Positions 35,224 through 44,575 of a DNA stretch of 64,000 nucleotides are shown one piece after another. Position 1 is the first letter of the stretch; every line of letters begins with the position of its first letter. The stretch lies in the NCBI GenBank assembly GCA_965228125.1, contig OZ245791.1, positions 2,108,001 to 2,172,000 of the forward strand. The letters run 5' to 3'. The notes under the pieces were generated by a model that was not told where the DNA came from, made no database searches, and was given only the letters and a program-made list of their open reading frames with translations. This DNA is from GWF2-38-69 sp965228125. Lineage in GTDB: Bacteria > Verrucomicrobiota > Lentisphaeria > Victivallales > GWF2-38-69. The position numbers were made by a program, and so were the translations under genes.

Positions 35224-37500
35224 ATGACAAAAACAGCAGAAGGCGTAGTAGATATCGGATGCGATATATGGAATAGGAAATACCGTTTTAAAGGCAATAA
35301 TTTCTGTAAGGGTGATTCATGCTATGAAGACACTTGGAGAAGAATAGCCATAGCAATGACTAAGAATGAGAAAGACGCAAAGGTATGGGAAGAGAAATTT
35401 TACTCTATTCTTTCTGATTTCAAGTTTTTGCCTGCAGGAAGAATTATAGCAAATGCCGGTACTGAAATGGACAGCGTGACAATGTTCAACTGCTATGTAA
35501 TGAATGATATAGAAGATTCCATAGAAGGTATTTTTGACACGGTTAAAAATGCGGCATTGACACAGAAGCAGGGCGGCGGCGTAGGGTTTGACTTTTCTAC
35601 CATCAGGCCAGGCGGGACATCTATCAAAGGGTGCGGGGCAAGTGCTTCAGGCCCTATAAGCTTTATGCAGGTATTGGATGCTACTTGCAAGACTATCATG
35701 AGTGCCGGACAGAGGCGTGGCGCTCAGATGGGAGTAATGAGATGCGACCATCCCGATATAGAGGAATTTATTACAGTTAAGAGGGATAGCGAAAAACTCA
35801 GGATGTTTAATCTTTCTGTAGGAGTTACGGAGAAATTTCTCAAAGCTGTTGAGGCAAATGAAAAGTGGGAGCTTGTATTTGACGGCAAGGTTTATAAAAC
35901 AATAAAAGCTGCTGATCTTTGGGAACTGATAATGAAATCCACTTATGATTTTGCAGAGCCAGGCTTCATTCTTATTGACAAGATAAACAAATTCAACAAC
36001 CTTTATTACTGCGAACAAATAAGAGCTACAAATCCGTGCGGAGAGCAGCCCCTGCCATCATTCGGAGCCTGCCTTCTAGGCTCTCTCAATCTGACAAAGT
36101 TCGTTAAAAACTCCTTTAAAAGTAATGCTGACTTGAACTATGAAGAGATTGCTAAAGTTACAAAGATAGCAGTGAGAATGCTGGATAACGTTATTGACCT
36201 TAGCAATTATCCCCTTCCCCAACAAAAGAAAGAAGCCTTTTCTAAGAGGAGGATAGGGGTTGGCATTACGGGCCTTGCTGACATGTTCCTGTGCCTGAAA
36301 GTCAAATATGGTTCAACCGAATCAATCAAGATAGCTGAACGGGTTATGAGGACGATTACATGCTCGGCCTACGAGTCGAGTATTGAGTTGGCTAAAGAAA
36401 AAGGCGCTTTCTCTCTCTTTGATGCTGAAAAATATTCACAGGGCAATTTTGTGAAAACGCTTCCCAGCGAAATACAGGAAGGAATTAGGACTCATGGAAT
36501 AAGGAACTCTCATTTGACCTCAATTGCTCCGACAGGTACGATAAGTTTATTGGCTGGTAATGTTTCCAGCGGGCTTGAGCCTGTATTCGCGTTCCACTAC
36601 AAAAGGAAGATCAGAAATACTACGGAAAAAGATGTTTCAGAAGTGGAAGTGATGGATTATGCGTACAGAGAATTTTTGAAATTTAAAGGCATTGAAAGAA
36701 TAGATGACAAGGAACTTCCTGACTATTTTATTTCAGCAAGCGAAATAGCCCCGCTTGAACATCTTGAGATTCAGAGCATACTGCAAAGGTATGTTGATAG
36801 TTCTATATCGAAAACCATCAATGTCCCAGTGGACTATCCTTTCGATAAGTTCAAGAATATTTATATGCAGGCCTACCATAAAGGGCTTAAAGGCTGTACT
36901 ACTTTTCGTCCGTCAAAGTACATCACAGGGGTCCTTGTAAAAAAAGAAGACGAAAAGAAAGATAAGCCAAAGGAAACCCTGGATACTCTTTCACGTCCGA
37001 AATCCCTTGCCGGAACTACATATAGAATTAAAACTCCGCTGTCATCTGAAGCTTTGTATGTAACTATCAATGATATAACGCAGGCTGACGGCACTATTAG
37101 GCCTTATGAACTCTTTATCAATACAAAGAATCTTCAGCACTTCAGTTGGATAGTGGCTATGACAAGATTGATTTCCGCTGTTTTCAGAAATCAGGAGAAC
37201 CCATCGTTCCTGGTAAAAGAGCTCAAGAGTATCTATGATCCCAATGGTGGATATTTTAGCGATGGGAAATATATTCCTTCTTTGGCTGCCGATATAGGCA
37301 GGACTATAGAAGAACATCTTGATAAAATCGGGTTGCTTGAATCGAAAGCTTTGCTTCAGGCCAAAAAAGAAGTAGAAGATAAGGATTCTCCAACGCCTAA
37401 TTCAGAAGGCATGATTTGTCCTATGTGCAGCGAGAAAACACTAATTAGTCAGGAGAACTGTCTTAAGTGTCTTTCATGTGATTACAGTAAGTGCAACTAA
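35224..37500 (+). CDS. nrdJ: Adenosylcobalamin-dependent ribonucleotide reductase, class II
   Basis: The 758-residue enzyme reduces ribonucleotides with a B12-derived thiyl radical and needs no oxygen. Visible are FLPAGRIIANAG, NCYVMNDIEDS, QKQGGGVGFDFS, NPCGEQPLPSFG (active-site Cys272), the phosphate-binding APTGTISLLAGN and a C-terminal cysteine tail (CPMC at 732-735 with CLKCLSC after it) that can carry redox thiols. No small subunit is present, as expected. GAGGGG lies just before the ATG. Cobalamin must be made or taken up elsewhere. Confidence 0.94.
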   Translation: MTKTAEGVVDIGCDIWNRKYRFKGNNFCKGDSCYEDTWRRIAIAMTKNEKDAKVWEEKFYSILSDFKFLPAGRIIANAGTEMDSVTMFNCYVMNDIEDSIEGIFDTVKNAALTQKQGGGVGFDFSTIRPGGTSIKGCGASASGPISFMQVLDATCKTIMSAGQRRGAQMGVMRCDHPDIEEFITVKRDSEKLRMFNLSVGVTEKFLKAVEANEKWELVFDGKVYKTIKAADLWELIMKSTYDFAEPGFILIDKINKFNNLYYCEQIRATNPCGEQPLPSFGACLLGSLNLTKFVKNSFKSNADLNYEEIAKVTKIAVRMLDNVIDLSNYPLPQQKKEAFSKRRIGVGITGLADMFLCLKVKYGSTESIKIAERVMRTITCSAYESSIELAKEKGAFSLFDAEKYSQGNFVKTLPSEIQEGIRTHGIRNSHLTSIAPTGTISLLAGNVSSGLEPVFAFHYKRKIRNTTEKDVSEVEVMDYAYREFLKFKGIERIDDKELPDYFISASEIAPLEHLEIQSILQRYVDSSISKTINVPVDYPFDKFKNIYMQAYHKGLKGCTTFRPSKYITGVLVKKEDEKKDKPKETLDTLSRPKSLAGTTYRIKTPLSSEALYVTINDITQADGTIRPYELFINTKNLQHFSWIVAMTRLISAVFRNQENPSFLVKELKSIYDPNGGYFSDGKYIPSLAADIGRTIEEHLDKIGLLESKALLQAKKEVEDKDSPTPNSEGMICPMCSEKTLISQENCLKCLSCDYSKCN

Positions 37501-37529
37501 AATTTTTATAAAAAAAGGAGGTATTTAAC

Positions 37530-38270
37530 ATGAATTTTGTGAAGAACAAACTATTAACTTTTGGTGCGTTAATACTGATCGCAGCCATGATTTCAGGCTG
37601 CTGTTCGTCTGCTCCTTCCTGGTGTCCGTTTGCATCATCAAGGAATTACACTGACACATCAGCAATTGTAAAGACGACGTATTCGCAGCCTACAAATATT
37701 TATAATGCCAAACAGGATGTAGAGGCTTATTACACCTCGGGTGGATATGACCAGTCCATGAATCAGGTGGGAGAAAAAGCTATGGCTTATCTGAAGAGCT
37801 GCAAAGATACTCCCGGGAAGCTTGCCCTTGTTATGGATATAGATGAAACATCACTCTCAAATTACGCTGTAGAGCTGCAAATGGACTTCGGTTACAGCAG
37901 TGCAATTTTTAATAAATTCATAACATCGGATGAAGAGACGGTGATTGCTCCTACTTTGGCTCTATTCAAACAGGCTCAAGCACAAGGAGTGGCCACTATA
38001 TTTATTACCGGCCGCCCTGAAAGCCAAAGGGCTGATACAGAAAGAAACCTGAAGAGACTAGGGTATGAGAACTGGACAGAATTAATTCTTAAGCCTGATG
38101 ATTTTCCAAGTGCTGAAAGTGCAGCTGATTTCAAGGCTCCACAAAGAGCAAAACTTGAAAAAGATGGGTATAGGATAATTCTTAATATTGGTGATCAGTA
38201 CAGCGACTTGTCAGGCGGATATGCAGACAGAATGTTCAAGTATCCGAATCCATTCTATTATATTCCGTAA
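37530..38270 (+). CDS. HAD-family acid phosphatase, lipoprotein
   Basis: The 246-residue protein starts with a signal peptide and a lipobox-like MISGC (Cys24), so it is probably lipid-anchored. The phosphatase domain has VMDIDETSLSNY, with the two catalytic Asp, then FITGRPES and LNIGDQYSDL, as in class B/C acid phosphatases such as the e(P4) lipoprotein and plant VSP-like proteins. It would release phosphate from periplasmic or external nucleotides. The ribosome site AGGAGG is strong and a terminator follows. Confidence 0.87.
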   Translation: MNFVKNKLLTFGALILIAAMISGCCSSAPSWCPFASSRNYTDTSAIVKTTYSQPTNIYNAKQDVEAYYTSGGYDQSMNQVGEKAMAYLKSCKDTPGKLALVMDIDETSLSNYAVELQMDFGYSSAIFNKFITSDEETVIAPTLALFKQAQAQGVATIFITGRPESQRADTERNLKRLGYENWTELILKPDDFPSAESAADFKAPQRAKLEKDGYRIILNIGDQYSDLSGGYADRMFKYPNPFYYIP

Positions 38271-38283
38271 GTTCTATAAATGT

Positions 38284-38307
38284 TAAGGCCTGCAATCGCA
38301 GGCCTTA
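38284..38307 (+). terminator. Rho-independent terminator after the acid phosphatase gene
   Basis: A 10-bp stem (taaggcctgc / gcaggcctta) with an AATC loop is followed by eight T on the plus strand. It ends the acid phosphatase transcript just before the convergent argG. Confidence 0.92.
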
Positions 38308-38321
38308 TTTTTTTTGAAAGA

Positions 38322-39524
38322 CTAATAGTTTCTTTTTTGTTTGCTTCTGGCAAGCACTCTGAGGCGTAGGGCATTGAGTTTAATGAACCCGTCAGCATCT
38401 GCATGATTGTAATTGGAATCTTCATCAAAAGTGGCAATATTTGCATCGTAAAGGGAATAATCGGATCTTCTTCCTGCTACTGTGCAAGAACCTTTGAAAA
38501 GTTTTAGCCGTACGTCGCCGGTTACATATTCCTGGCTTTTTGTAATTGCAGCCTGGAGCATTTCTCTTTCAGGAGCAAACCAATAGCCGTTGTAAACTAA
38601 TTTTGAATAGTAAGGAATCCAACTATCCTTCAGATGCATGACCTCTCTGTCCAGAGTGATGCTTTCTATTGCCCTATGCGCTGCATAAAGAACTGTACCT
38701 CCGGGGGTTTCATATACCCCGCGGCATTTGATTCCTACATAACGGTTTTCAACAATATCTATTCTTCCTATGCCATGAACTCCGGCTATCTTATTGAGAG
38801 TTCTCATAATGTTGGCAGGGGAGAGTTTTTGCCCGTTGACAGCTACAGGAATACCTTTGTCAAAAGATATTTCGACATATTCGGGGGCATCGGCTGTTTT
38901 GCTCAGCGGCCTTGTCATTACGCTTACTTCTTCCGGTGCTTCCTGCCATGGGTCTTCTAGAATCCCGCCTTCGAAACTTATGTGAAGAAGATTTCTGTCC
39001 ATGCTGTAAGGTTTGGCTGTAGTTGAGCTGATTGGAATATCGTGTTTTTTTGCATATTCTATCAGGTCAGGGCGCCCCTTGAAATCCCAAATACGCCACG
39101 GGGCGACCACTTTAATATCAGGCTGAAGGGCATATGCTGTTAGTTCGAAACGTACCTGATCGTTTCCTTTGCCTGTAGCGCCGTGGCATATTGCTTCTGC
39201 TCCTTCTTTTTTTGCTATTTCAATAAGTTTTTTTGCAATCAACGGTCTGGCTATTGATGTGCCGAGAAGGTAACAGTTTTCGTAGATGGCATTGGCCTGC
39301 ATCATCGGGAATATGAAATCCTTTGAAAACTCTTCAGTTAAATCTTCGACATAACATTTGCTTGCACCGGTGCGTATGGCCTTTGCCTCAACTCCGCTTA
39401 GCTCTTCTGCCTGTCCTACGTCAGCGCAGAACCCGATGATTTCGCAATTGTATTTTTCTTTCAGCCATTTAACGATTACCGATGTATCAAGTCCGCCTGA
39501 ATATGCGACTACGATCTTTTTCAT
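38322..39524 (-). CDS. argG: Argininosuccinate synthase
   Basis: From ATG 39524 (AAGGA upstream) the protein has 400 residues and begins MKKIVVAYSGGLDTSV, the PP-loop ATP site. Further family motifs are GATGKGNDQVRFE, SMDRNLLHISFEGG and the conserved TPGGT. It joins citrulline and aspartate in arginine synthesis. The frame is open 25 codons upstream, but the PP-loop normally starts the protein. It follows prmC on the same strand by 43 bases; no other arginine genes are near. Confidence 0.96.
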   Translation of the reverse strand: MKKIVVAYSGGLDTSVIVKWLKEKYNCEIIGFCADVGQAEELSGVEAKAIRTGASKCYVEDLTEEFSKDFIFPMMQANAIYENCYLLGTSIARPLIAKKLIEIAKKEGAEAICHGATGKGNDQVRFELTAYALQPDIKVVAPWRIWDFKGRPDLIEYAKKHDIPISSTTAKPYSMDRNLLHISFEGGILEDPWQEAPEEVSVMTRPLSKTADAPEYVEISFDKGIPVAVNGQKLSPANIMRTLNKIAGVHGIGRIDIVENRYVGIKCRGVYETPGGTVLYAAHRAIESITLDREVMHLKDSWIPYYSKLVYNGYWFAPEREMLQAAITKSQEYVTGDVRLKLFKGSCTVAGRRSDYSLYDANIATFDEDSNYNHADADGFIKLNALRLRVLARSKQKRNY

Positions 39525-39567
39525 AATTTCCTTTATTTTGAACTTTGATTGTAATGAGTAATTTAAT

Positions 39568-40425
39568 CTAGCTAATTTTGAGTTTTTGCGCCAATACAAA
39601 TCTGTCGAGGTTGTTATAATCTTTGAATATTTTTATTTTTTCAAATACTTTCGTGTTTATAAATAATTCAGCGACCTTGTCGGCCTGATCTTTATCTATT
39701 TCAAGGATTATAACTCCATTTTGCTTCAGGACTGACGCGGATTGAGCTATGAGTTTTTCTATTAATTCAAGTCCCGTAGCGCCAGAGGTCAATGCCAGTT
39801 TCGGTTCATGATCCTTAACTTCATGTGATAAATTTAAATAGTTGCCATGTGGAATATAGGGAAGATTTGCGAAAATTATGTCGAAACTATCCTTGGGGAA
39901 TCCAGCGCATAGGTCATTTATTTTGAACTTGGCATTTGTAATGTTATTAAATTTTTTATTTTTATTTGCATAGTTCAAAGCATCTTTACTGATATCAACT
40001 CCCAGAACTTCCGTACCAGGGAACTCTTTTGCTACCGAAAGGGCAATCGCTCCTGAACCGGTACCTATATCTATGATTGTCGAATTAGCGTGAATAAACT
40101 TGTTGGCTATGTCTATTATTTTCTCTGTTTCCGGCCTTGGAATAAGTACGCCTGAGCCTACCTTCAACTTTAGTTCTCTGAAATGGGCATACCCCAGAAT
40201 GTATTGCAGCGGTTCGCCTCTCAATCTTCTTAAGATCAGGTTTTCAAGTTTATTTAACTTTGTTTTGTTTATGGTAGTTTTGGGGCTCAGATAGATATCA
40301 ATGCGGCCAATGCCGAAAAAGTTTGCGACAATAGCTTCTATCTCAAATTTTTCCAGCAAGTCATCAGGTGATGAAAGCTTTGACAATACGAACTTTCTTA
40401 AGTCTAAAAACATAATATCCGTCAC
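39568..40425 (-). CDS. prmC: Release factor glutamine methyltransferase
   Basis: PrmC (HemK) methylates the GGQ glutamine of release factors RF1 and RF2. The SAM site IDIGTGSGAIALS is near residue 117, the catalytic NLPYIP near residue 186, and an N-terminal helical recognition domain covers the first 75 residues, with RGEPLQYILG. GTG 40425 overlaps the TGA of the preceding small gene (GTGA), which suggests coupling; ATG 40413 is an alternative. prfA, its usual neighbour, is replaced by the 82-residue gene. Confidence 0.93.
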   Translation of the reverse strand: MTDIMFLDLRKFVLSKLSSPDDLLEKFEIEAIVANFFGIGRIDIYLSPKTTINKTKLNKLENLILRRLRGEPLQYILGYAHFRELKLKVGSGVLIPRPETEKIIDIANKFIHANSTIIDIGTGSGAIALSVAKEFPGTEVLGVDISKDALNYANKNKKFNNITNAKFKINDLCAGFPKDSFDIIFANLPYIPHGNYLNLSHEVKDHEPKLALTSGATGLELIEKLIAQSASVLKQNGVIILEIDKDQADKVAELFINTKVFEKIKIFKDYNNLDRFVLAQKLKIS

Positions 40426-40670
40426 TGGGAAGCTTCAGATATTATATCAATAAACTCATTCTTGGAAAGTTCTGAAAGTCTTTTGCCTTTGGCATCGAGC
40501 TTTTCATTTACCTTGATGGAAGTTTCAACTAGTTTGTCATGAGTTTCCTCAGAACCGCCGCAAACAACGAATTTTTCGCCTTTGGTTACTCTCTTATGCC
40601 CATCCTTGGCATCAAGCCCTAATCCTACAAGGGTAGCATCAGGCAAATTTTTGCTATTGTAATTGACCAT
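40422..40670 (-). CDS. Conserved small protein of unknown function
   Basis: The 82-residue soluble, charged protein has LPDATLVGLGLDAKDGHKR, then VVCGGSEETHDKL and a helical tail. I recall similar short proteins from Lentisphaerae/Verrucomicrobia-type genomes, but I know no function. Its stop overlaps the prmC start by four bases, so it is translated with prmC. No clear ribosome site precedes the ATG. Confidence 0.7.
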   Translation of the reverse strand: MVNYNSKNLPDATLVGLGLDAKDGHKRVTKGEKFVVCGGSEETHDKLVETSIKVNEKLDAKGKRLSELSKNEFIDIISEASQ

Positions 40671-40784
40671 AATTTTTAAGTTTAAAGCGAAAAGTTTAAA
40701 GCGATGAATTGTTATTTATTGTTTATAGATTTTAACCTTTGATTTTCTCATCCATGATGGCTTTTTATTTTTCACTTTTCCGTA

Positions 40785-42062
40785 TCATTTTGAAAGATGT
40801 TCAGGGATTTTTGTATTTCTGATCATGTCTTCGAAAGTTTCTCTTGGCCTGATAAGATAGCTGTTTTTGCCGTTGACAAGGACTTCTGCAGGTTTGAGCC
40901 TGCCGTTGTACTGGTAGCTCATTCCAAAACCGTAGGCTCCTGCGTCGGTCACGATTAAGACATCGCCTTCCTGAACAGTTTTTGGAAAAGATCTTCCCTT
41001 AACCCAGAAATCGGTGTTTTCGCAAAGCTGGCCGCCAAGCCCGCAAATCTCGGCTTCATCGCCGATCCTGTTATCGAAAAGGATATTGTGATGAGACCCG
41101 TAGAAAGCAGGCCTGACCAGAATATTCATTCCGACATCGGTGCCGATAATTTTTGAATAGCTGTCTTTTATTGAGTGGACTTTACCTATTACTACGCCTG
41201 CATCGCCGACAAAGTACCTGGCAGGTTCCATCATTAACCTTGGGGAAGACATTCCGTATTTGGCTACGGCATCCTTAAATGTTTGGGCCACAAGTTCGGC
41301 TGTTTTGTCAATATCTAGAGCCTTGTCGCCTTCTTTGTATGGTATTCCAAGTCCGCCGCCAATATCGATAAATTCAAAGTCGATATTGAGTTCTTTTGCT
41401 GTCTTTCCGATTATCTCCATAAGAAGGTTTGTGACAAATGCAAAATAATTGGGCTCTCTTATGCACGAGCCGGGCATCATGTGAACTCCGAATCTTTTAA
41501 TGCCTGCTTCCTTAGCTTTCCTGTAAGCATCGGTAACCATGTCGGGATGAACTCCAAATTTGGCGTTCGGCCCGGCGTTGGTCACATATTCGCCGACATC
41601 GCTTTTTCCATAACCGGGATTGACCCTGAATGAGAGAATCTCTGGTTTGCTGTGTTTTAGCACTCTCGGAAGAAGTGAAATATCATCAAGATTGAAAATT
41701 ACGCCGCTTTCCAACCCCTGTTTAATGTCATCATCTGAAAGGAAATTGCCGCTGAACATTACATTCTCGCCGTTCAGTCCAAGGCTTTTAGCCAACATGA
41801 TTTCATTAACGCTGGCGGCATCTATCCCTGCGCCTTCCTGTTTGAGTATGGAAACAATAGCCGGATTATTACAGGCTTTTACTGCGTAGAAAAATTTAAA
41901 ATCGGGGTAATGAGAAGAGAAAGCCTTATATGCTCTCTGGAAATTTTCTCTTATTTTCGGCTCATTATAAACATAAGTAGGGGTGCCATATTTTTCGGCT
42001 AAGTCTTGAACTTTATTTTCCCCAATGTAAATTTCTTTTCCTCTGACAGTAAAAGTATCCAT
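40785..42062 (-). CDS. lysA: Diaminopimelate decarboxylase
   Basis: This 425-residue PLP enzyme makes L-lysine from meso-diaminopimelate. The PLP lysine is in FFYAVKACNNP, the glycine loop in DIGGGLGIPY, and the EPxR-like motif reads MMEPARYFVG; CENTDFW and TDAGAYGFGMSYQYN complete the second half. I start at ATG 42062, where family likeness begins (MDTFTVRGKE). The frame is open 40 codons upstream but that region is AT-rich and unlike LysA. No lysine riboswitch is seen in the 132-base gap to alaS. Confidence 0.94.
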   Translation of the reverse strand: MDTFTVRGKEIYIGENKVQDLAEKYGTPTYVYNEPKIRENFQRAYKAFSSHYPDFKFFYAVKACNNPAIVSILKQEGAGIDAASVNEIMLAKSLGLNGENVMFSGNFLSDDDIKQGLESGVIFNLDDISLLPRVLKHSKPEILSFRVNPGYGKSDVGEYVTNAGPNAKFGVHPDMVTDAYRKAKEAGIKRFGVHMMPGSCIREPNYFAFVTNLLMEIIGKTAKELNIDFEFIDIGGGLGIPYKEGDKALDIDKTAELVAQTFKDAVAKYGMSSPRLMMEPARYFVGDAGVVIGKVHSIKDSYSKIIGTDVGMNILVRPAFYGSHHNILFDNRIGDEAEICGLGGQLCENTDFWVKGRSFPKTVQEGDVLIVTDAGAYGFGMSYQYNGRLKPAEVLVNGKNSYLIRPRETFEDMIRNTKIPEHLSK

Positions 42063-42194
42063 AGTTTTTGCTTTGCTGTTGGTTTTAATTTTAAAAAAAG
42101 AACTGTGTAAAATATTCAAATTTACAGAAAATTCAAATATGCGGGCTTTTAATGTTTTTCTATTAGATATCCGCTTTTTCAAAATGGAGTTTGT

Positions 42195-43976
42195 ATGAGA
42201 GCTAGCGACTTAAGAGAGAAGTATCTTAAATTTTTCGAGTCCAAAAACCATAAGAGATTCAAGAGCGCTTCTCTTATTCCTGAGAACGATCCTACAGTGC
42301 TTTTCACTACAGCAGGAATGCATCCTCTGGTTCCTTACTTGCTTGGCGAAAACCATCCTCTGGGAAAAAGACTGACTAACGTACAGAAGTGTATCAGAAC
42401 CGGAGATATTGACGAAGTAGGAGATATTTGCCATCTGACTTTCTTTGAAATGTTAGGGAATTGGTCTCTTGGTGATTACTTCAAAAGAGAAGCTATAGAG
42501 TACAGTTTCGAATTTCTAACAGGCAAGGAAAACCTGAATATTCCTTTAGAAAATCTGGCATTCAGCGTTTTTGCCGGTGACGTTGATGCCCCGTTTGATT
42601 CAGAAGCTTTTGCCATCTGGAGAGGGCTTGGAGTGAAGGAAGCAAGGATTGCCAGACTTGGTAAAAAACATAACTGGTGGGGGCCGGCAGGCCAAACAGG
42701 CCCATGCGGCCCGGATACAGAAATGTTTTATTGGGTAGGTTTGGCTCCTGCGCCTGAAACTTTTGATCCGGAAGACAAGAATTGGGTAGAAATATGGAAT
42801 GATGTTTTTATGCAGTACAATAAAACTGCTGACGGGAAATTTGAACCTCTTCTTCAGACTAATGTTGATACAGGTATGGGACTTGAGAGAGTTACTGCAG
42901 TTTTGCAGGGAAAAAGAAGCTGTTATGAAACTGAACTTTTTATTCCTCTTTTTGCGAAACTAGATGAAGTTAGAAGCATTAAAGATGATGTCGCCAGAGA
43001 GAGATCTGCGCACGAGAGAATCATAGTGGAGCATATCAGAGCAGCCACTTTTATTATGGCTGACGGAGTAATGCCAAGCAATGTTGATCAGGGGTATATC
43101 TTAAGGAGGCTTATACGAAGAGCTATCCGCGAGGCCAGAAAGATCGGGGTAACAGAGGCTTTCACTTCCTTGATAGCAGGAACAGTGATTGAAAACTATG
43201 CCTATTTTTATACGGAACTGTCAAAGAATGAAGACAAGATAAAAAAAGCTTTCTCAGACGAAGAAAATCAGTTTGCTCATACTCTTGAAAAGGGAACTAA
43301 AGAATTTGAAAAAACCATAGAAAAAATTCCTGCGCATATCCAAAAGAAAGTTCTGAGCGGGAAGACCGCGTTTTTCCTCTATGAAACATATGGTTTTCCT
43401 ATCGAATTAACTGAGGAGATGGCTAAAGAGAGAGGTTTTGAGGTTGACAAAGAAGGTTTCGTGAAAGCTTTTGAAAAACATCAGGAGCTCTCAAGGCAGG
43501 GCGCTGAGCAGAGATTTAAAGGAGGATTGGCTGACAATTCAGAATTGACGACGGCGCTTCATACAGCTACGCATCTGCTGCACGCCGCTCTAAGAAAAGT
43601 TCTTGGAATGCATGTCGAACAGAAGGGGTCAAATATTACTGCTGAAAGGCTGCGTTTTGACTTTTCCCACAATGATAAAATGACTCCAGAACAGATAGCT
43701 GAAGTAGAAAGCTTGGTAAATGATGCGATAAGCAAAAACCTTGAGGTTTCCATTCTAGAAACCAGCGTAGATGAGGCTAAAAACCAGGGAGCAATAGGGT
43801 TATTTGAAGACAAATATGCCGATAGAGTCAAAGTCTATACCATTGGCGATTTCAGTAAGGAGATTTGCGGTGGCCCGCACGTGAGCAACACGTCGGTGAT
43901 GGGTAAATTTAAGATTCAAAAAGAAGAAAGTTCAAGCCGCGGAGTAAGAAGGATTAAAGCAATTCTGGAAAGGTAA
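42195..43976 (+). CDS. alaS: Alanyl-tRNA synthetase, short form without C-Ala domain
   Basis: The catalytic domain (FFESKNHKRFKSASLIP, TTAGMHPLVPYLLG, PCGPDTEMFY, DTGMGLERV) and the editing domain are complete. The editing zinc site is His456 and His460 in HTATHLLH, with Cys558 and His562 in CGGPH. The protein stops at 593 residues, soon after the site, while typical AlaRS has about 870 with a DHHA1/C-Ala tail. A short form like this is known from Borrelia (594 residues). TGGAG is just upstream of the ATG. No frameshift or remnant of the tail is seen downstream. Confidence 0.94.
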   Translation: MRASDLREKYLKFFESKNHKRFKSASLIPENDPTVLFTTAGMHPLVPYLLGENHPLGKRLTNVQKCIRTGDIDEVGDICHLTFFEMLGNWSLGDYFKREAIEYSFEFLTGKENLNIPLENLAFSVFAGDVDAPFDSEAFAIWRGLGVKEARIARLGKKHNWWGPAGQTGPCGPDTEMFYWVGLAPAPETFDPEDKNWVEIWNDVFMQYNKTADGKFEPLLQTNVDTGMGLERVTAVLQGKRSCYETELFIPLFAKLDEVRSIKDDVARERSAHERIIVEHIRAATFIMADGVMPSNVDQGYILRRLIRRAIREARKIGVTEAFTSLIAGTVIENYAYFYTELSKNEDKIKKAFSDEENQFAHTLEKGTKEFEKTIEKIPAHIQKKVLSGKTAFFLYETYGFPIELTEEMAKERGFEVDKEGFVKAFEKHQELSRQGAEQRFKGGLADNSELTTALHTATHLLHAALRKVLGMHVEQKGSNITAERLRFDFSHNDKMTPEQIAEVESLVNDAISKNLEVSILETSVDEAKNQGAIGLFEDKYADRVKVYTIGDFSKEICGGPHVSNTSVMGKFKIQKEESSSRGVRRIKAILER

Positions 43977-44046
43977 AATTTTTATAACCGTTTTAAATGC
44001 CCTATTTTATTGGAAATGATACCTTTGGGACTTAGTTTATAAAATT

Positions 44047-44553
44047 ATGAAAAAAGCAAATGTTTTTATTGTTAAAACAGACGATGGATATGCTGTAAAA
44101 GTAGAAGGCAGGGCAAATCTGGAATGCAGTCCTCCTTTAAAAAACTTCGGAGAAAACATAACTTCCGGCGCATTTTCAAGAATTATATTCGATATGAGCG
44201 AGTGCGTATGGATGGACAGTACTTTCATGGGGACTTTGGCCTTGATCGGGCTTAAGGCTAAGAAATTCGATATTTCGATTGAGCTATTGAATATGGATTC
44301 AAAGAACAAGGAGTTACTTAAAGATTTAGGAATAGATGAACTTTTTGAATTCAAAAATGACTCAAGCATTGTTACTGAATCATCAAACTGGACAGATATT
44401 GCGGCATCTAAACCTTCTCAGCAAACCACGGCTGAGACCGTTCTTGCTGCCCATGAAACTTTGCTTGAGGTAGATGACTCCAACGCCCAGAAATTCGGGA
44501 ACGTGATCGAAATGGTCAAAAAAGATCTTGAAGAAGCGAAGGCAGATAGCTAA
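44047..44553 (+). CDS. STAS-domain protein, anti-sigma factor antagonist-like
   Basis: The 168-residue protein has a STAS fold in residues 1-105. CVWMDSTFMGTLALIG corresponds to the region phosphorylated in SpoIIAA/RsbV proteins, with Ser58 as the likely site. The last 60 residues are polar and unrecognised. Such proteins bind an anti-sigma kinase in partner switching. No kinase or phosphatase gene is adjacent, so the partner is unknown. No ribosome site is visible. Confidence 0.82.
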   Translation: MKKANVFIVKTDDGYAVKVEGRANLECSPPLKNFGENITSGAFSRIIFDMSECVWMDSTFMGTLALIGLKAKKFDISIELLNMDSKNKELLKDLGIDELFEFKNDSSIVTESSNWTDIAASKPSQQTTAETVLAAHETLLEVDDSNAQKFGNVIEMVKKDLEEAKADS

Positions 44554-44575
44554 AAATTATTCTTTAATTTATTTA

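Noticed and set aside
39525..39599. Extended N-terminus of argG
   Set aside because: The added 25 residues are unlike ArgG, whose PP-loop starts at the N-terminus, and ATG 39524 has a good ribosome site.
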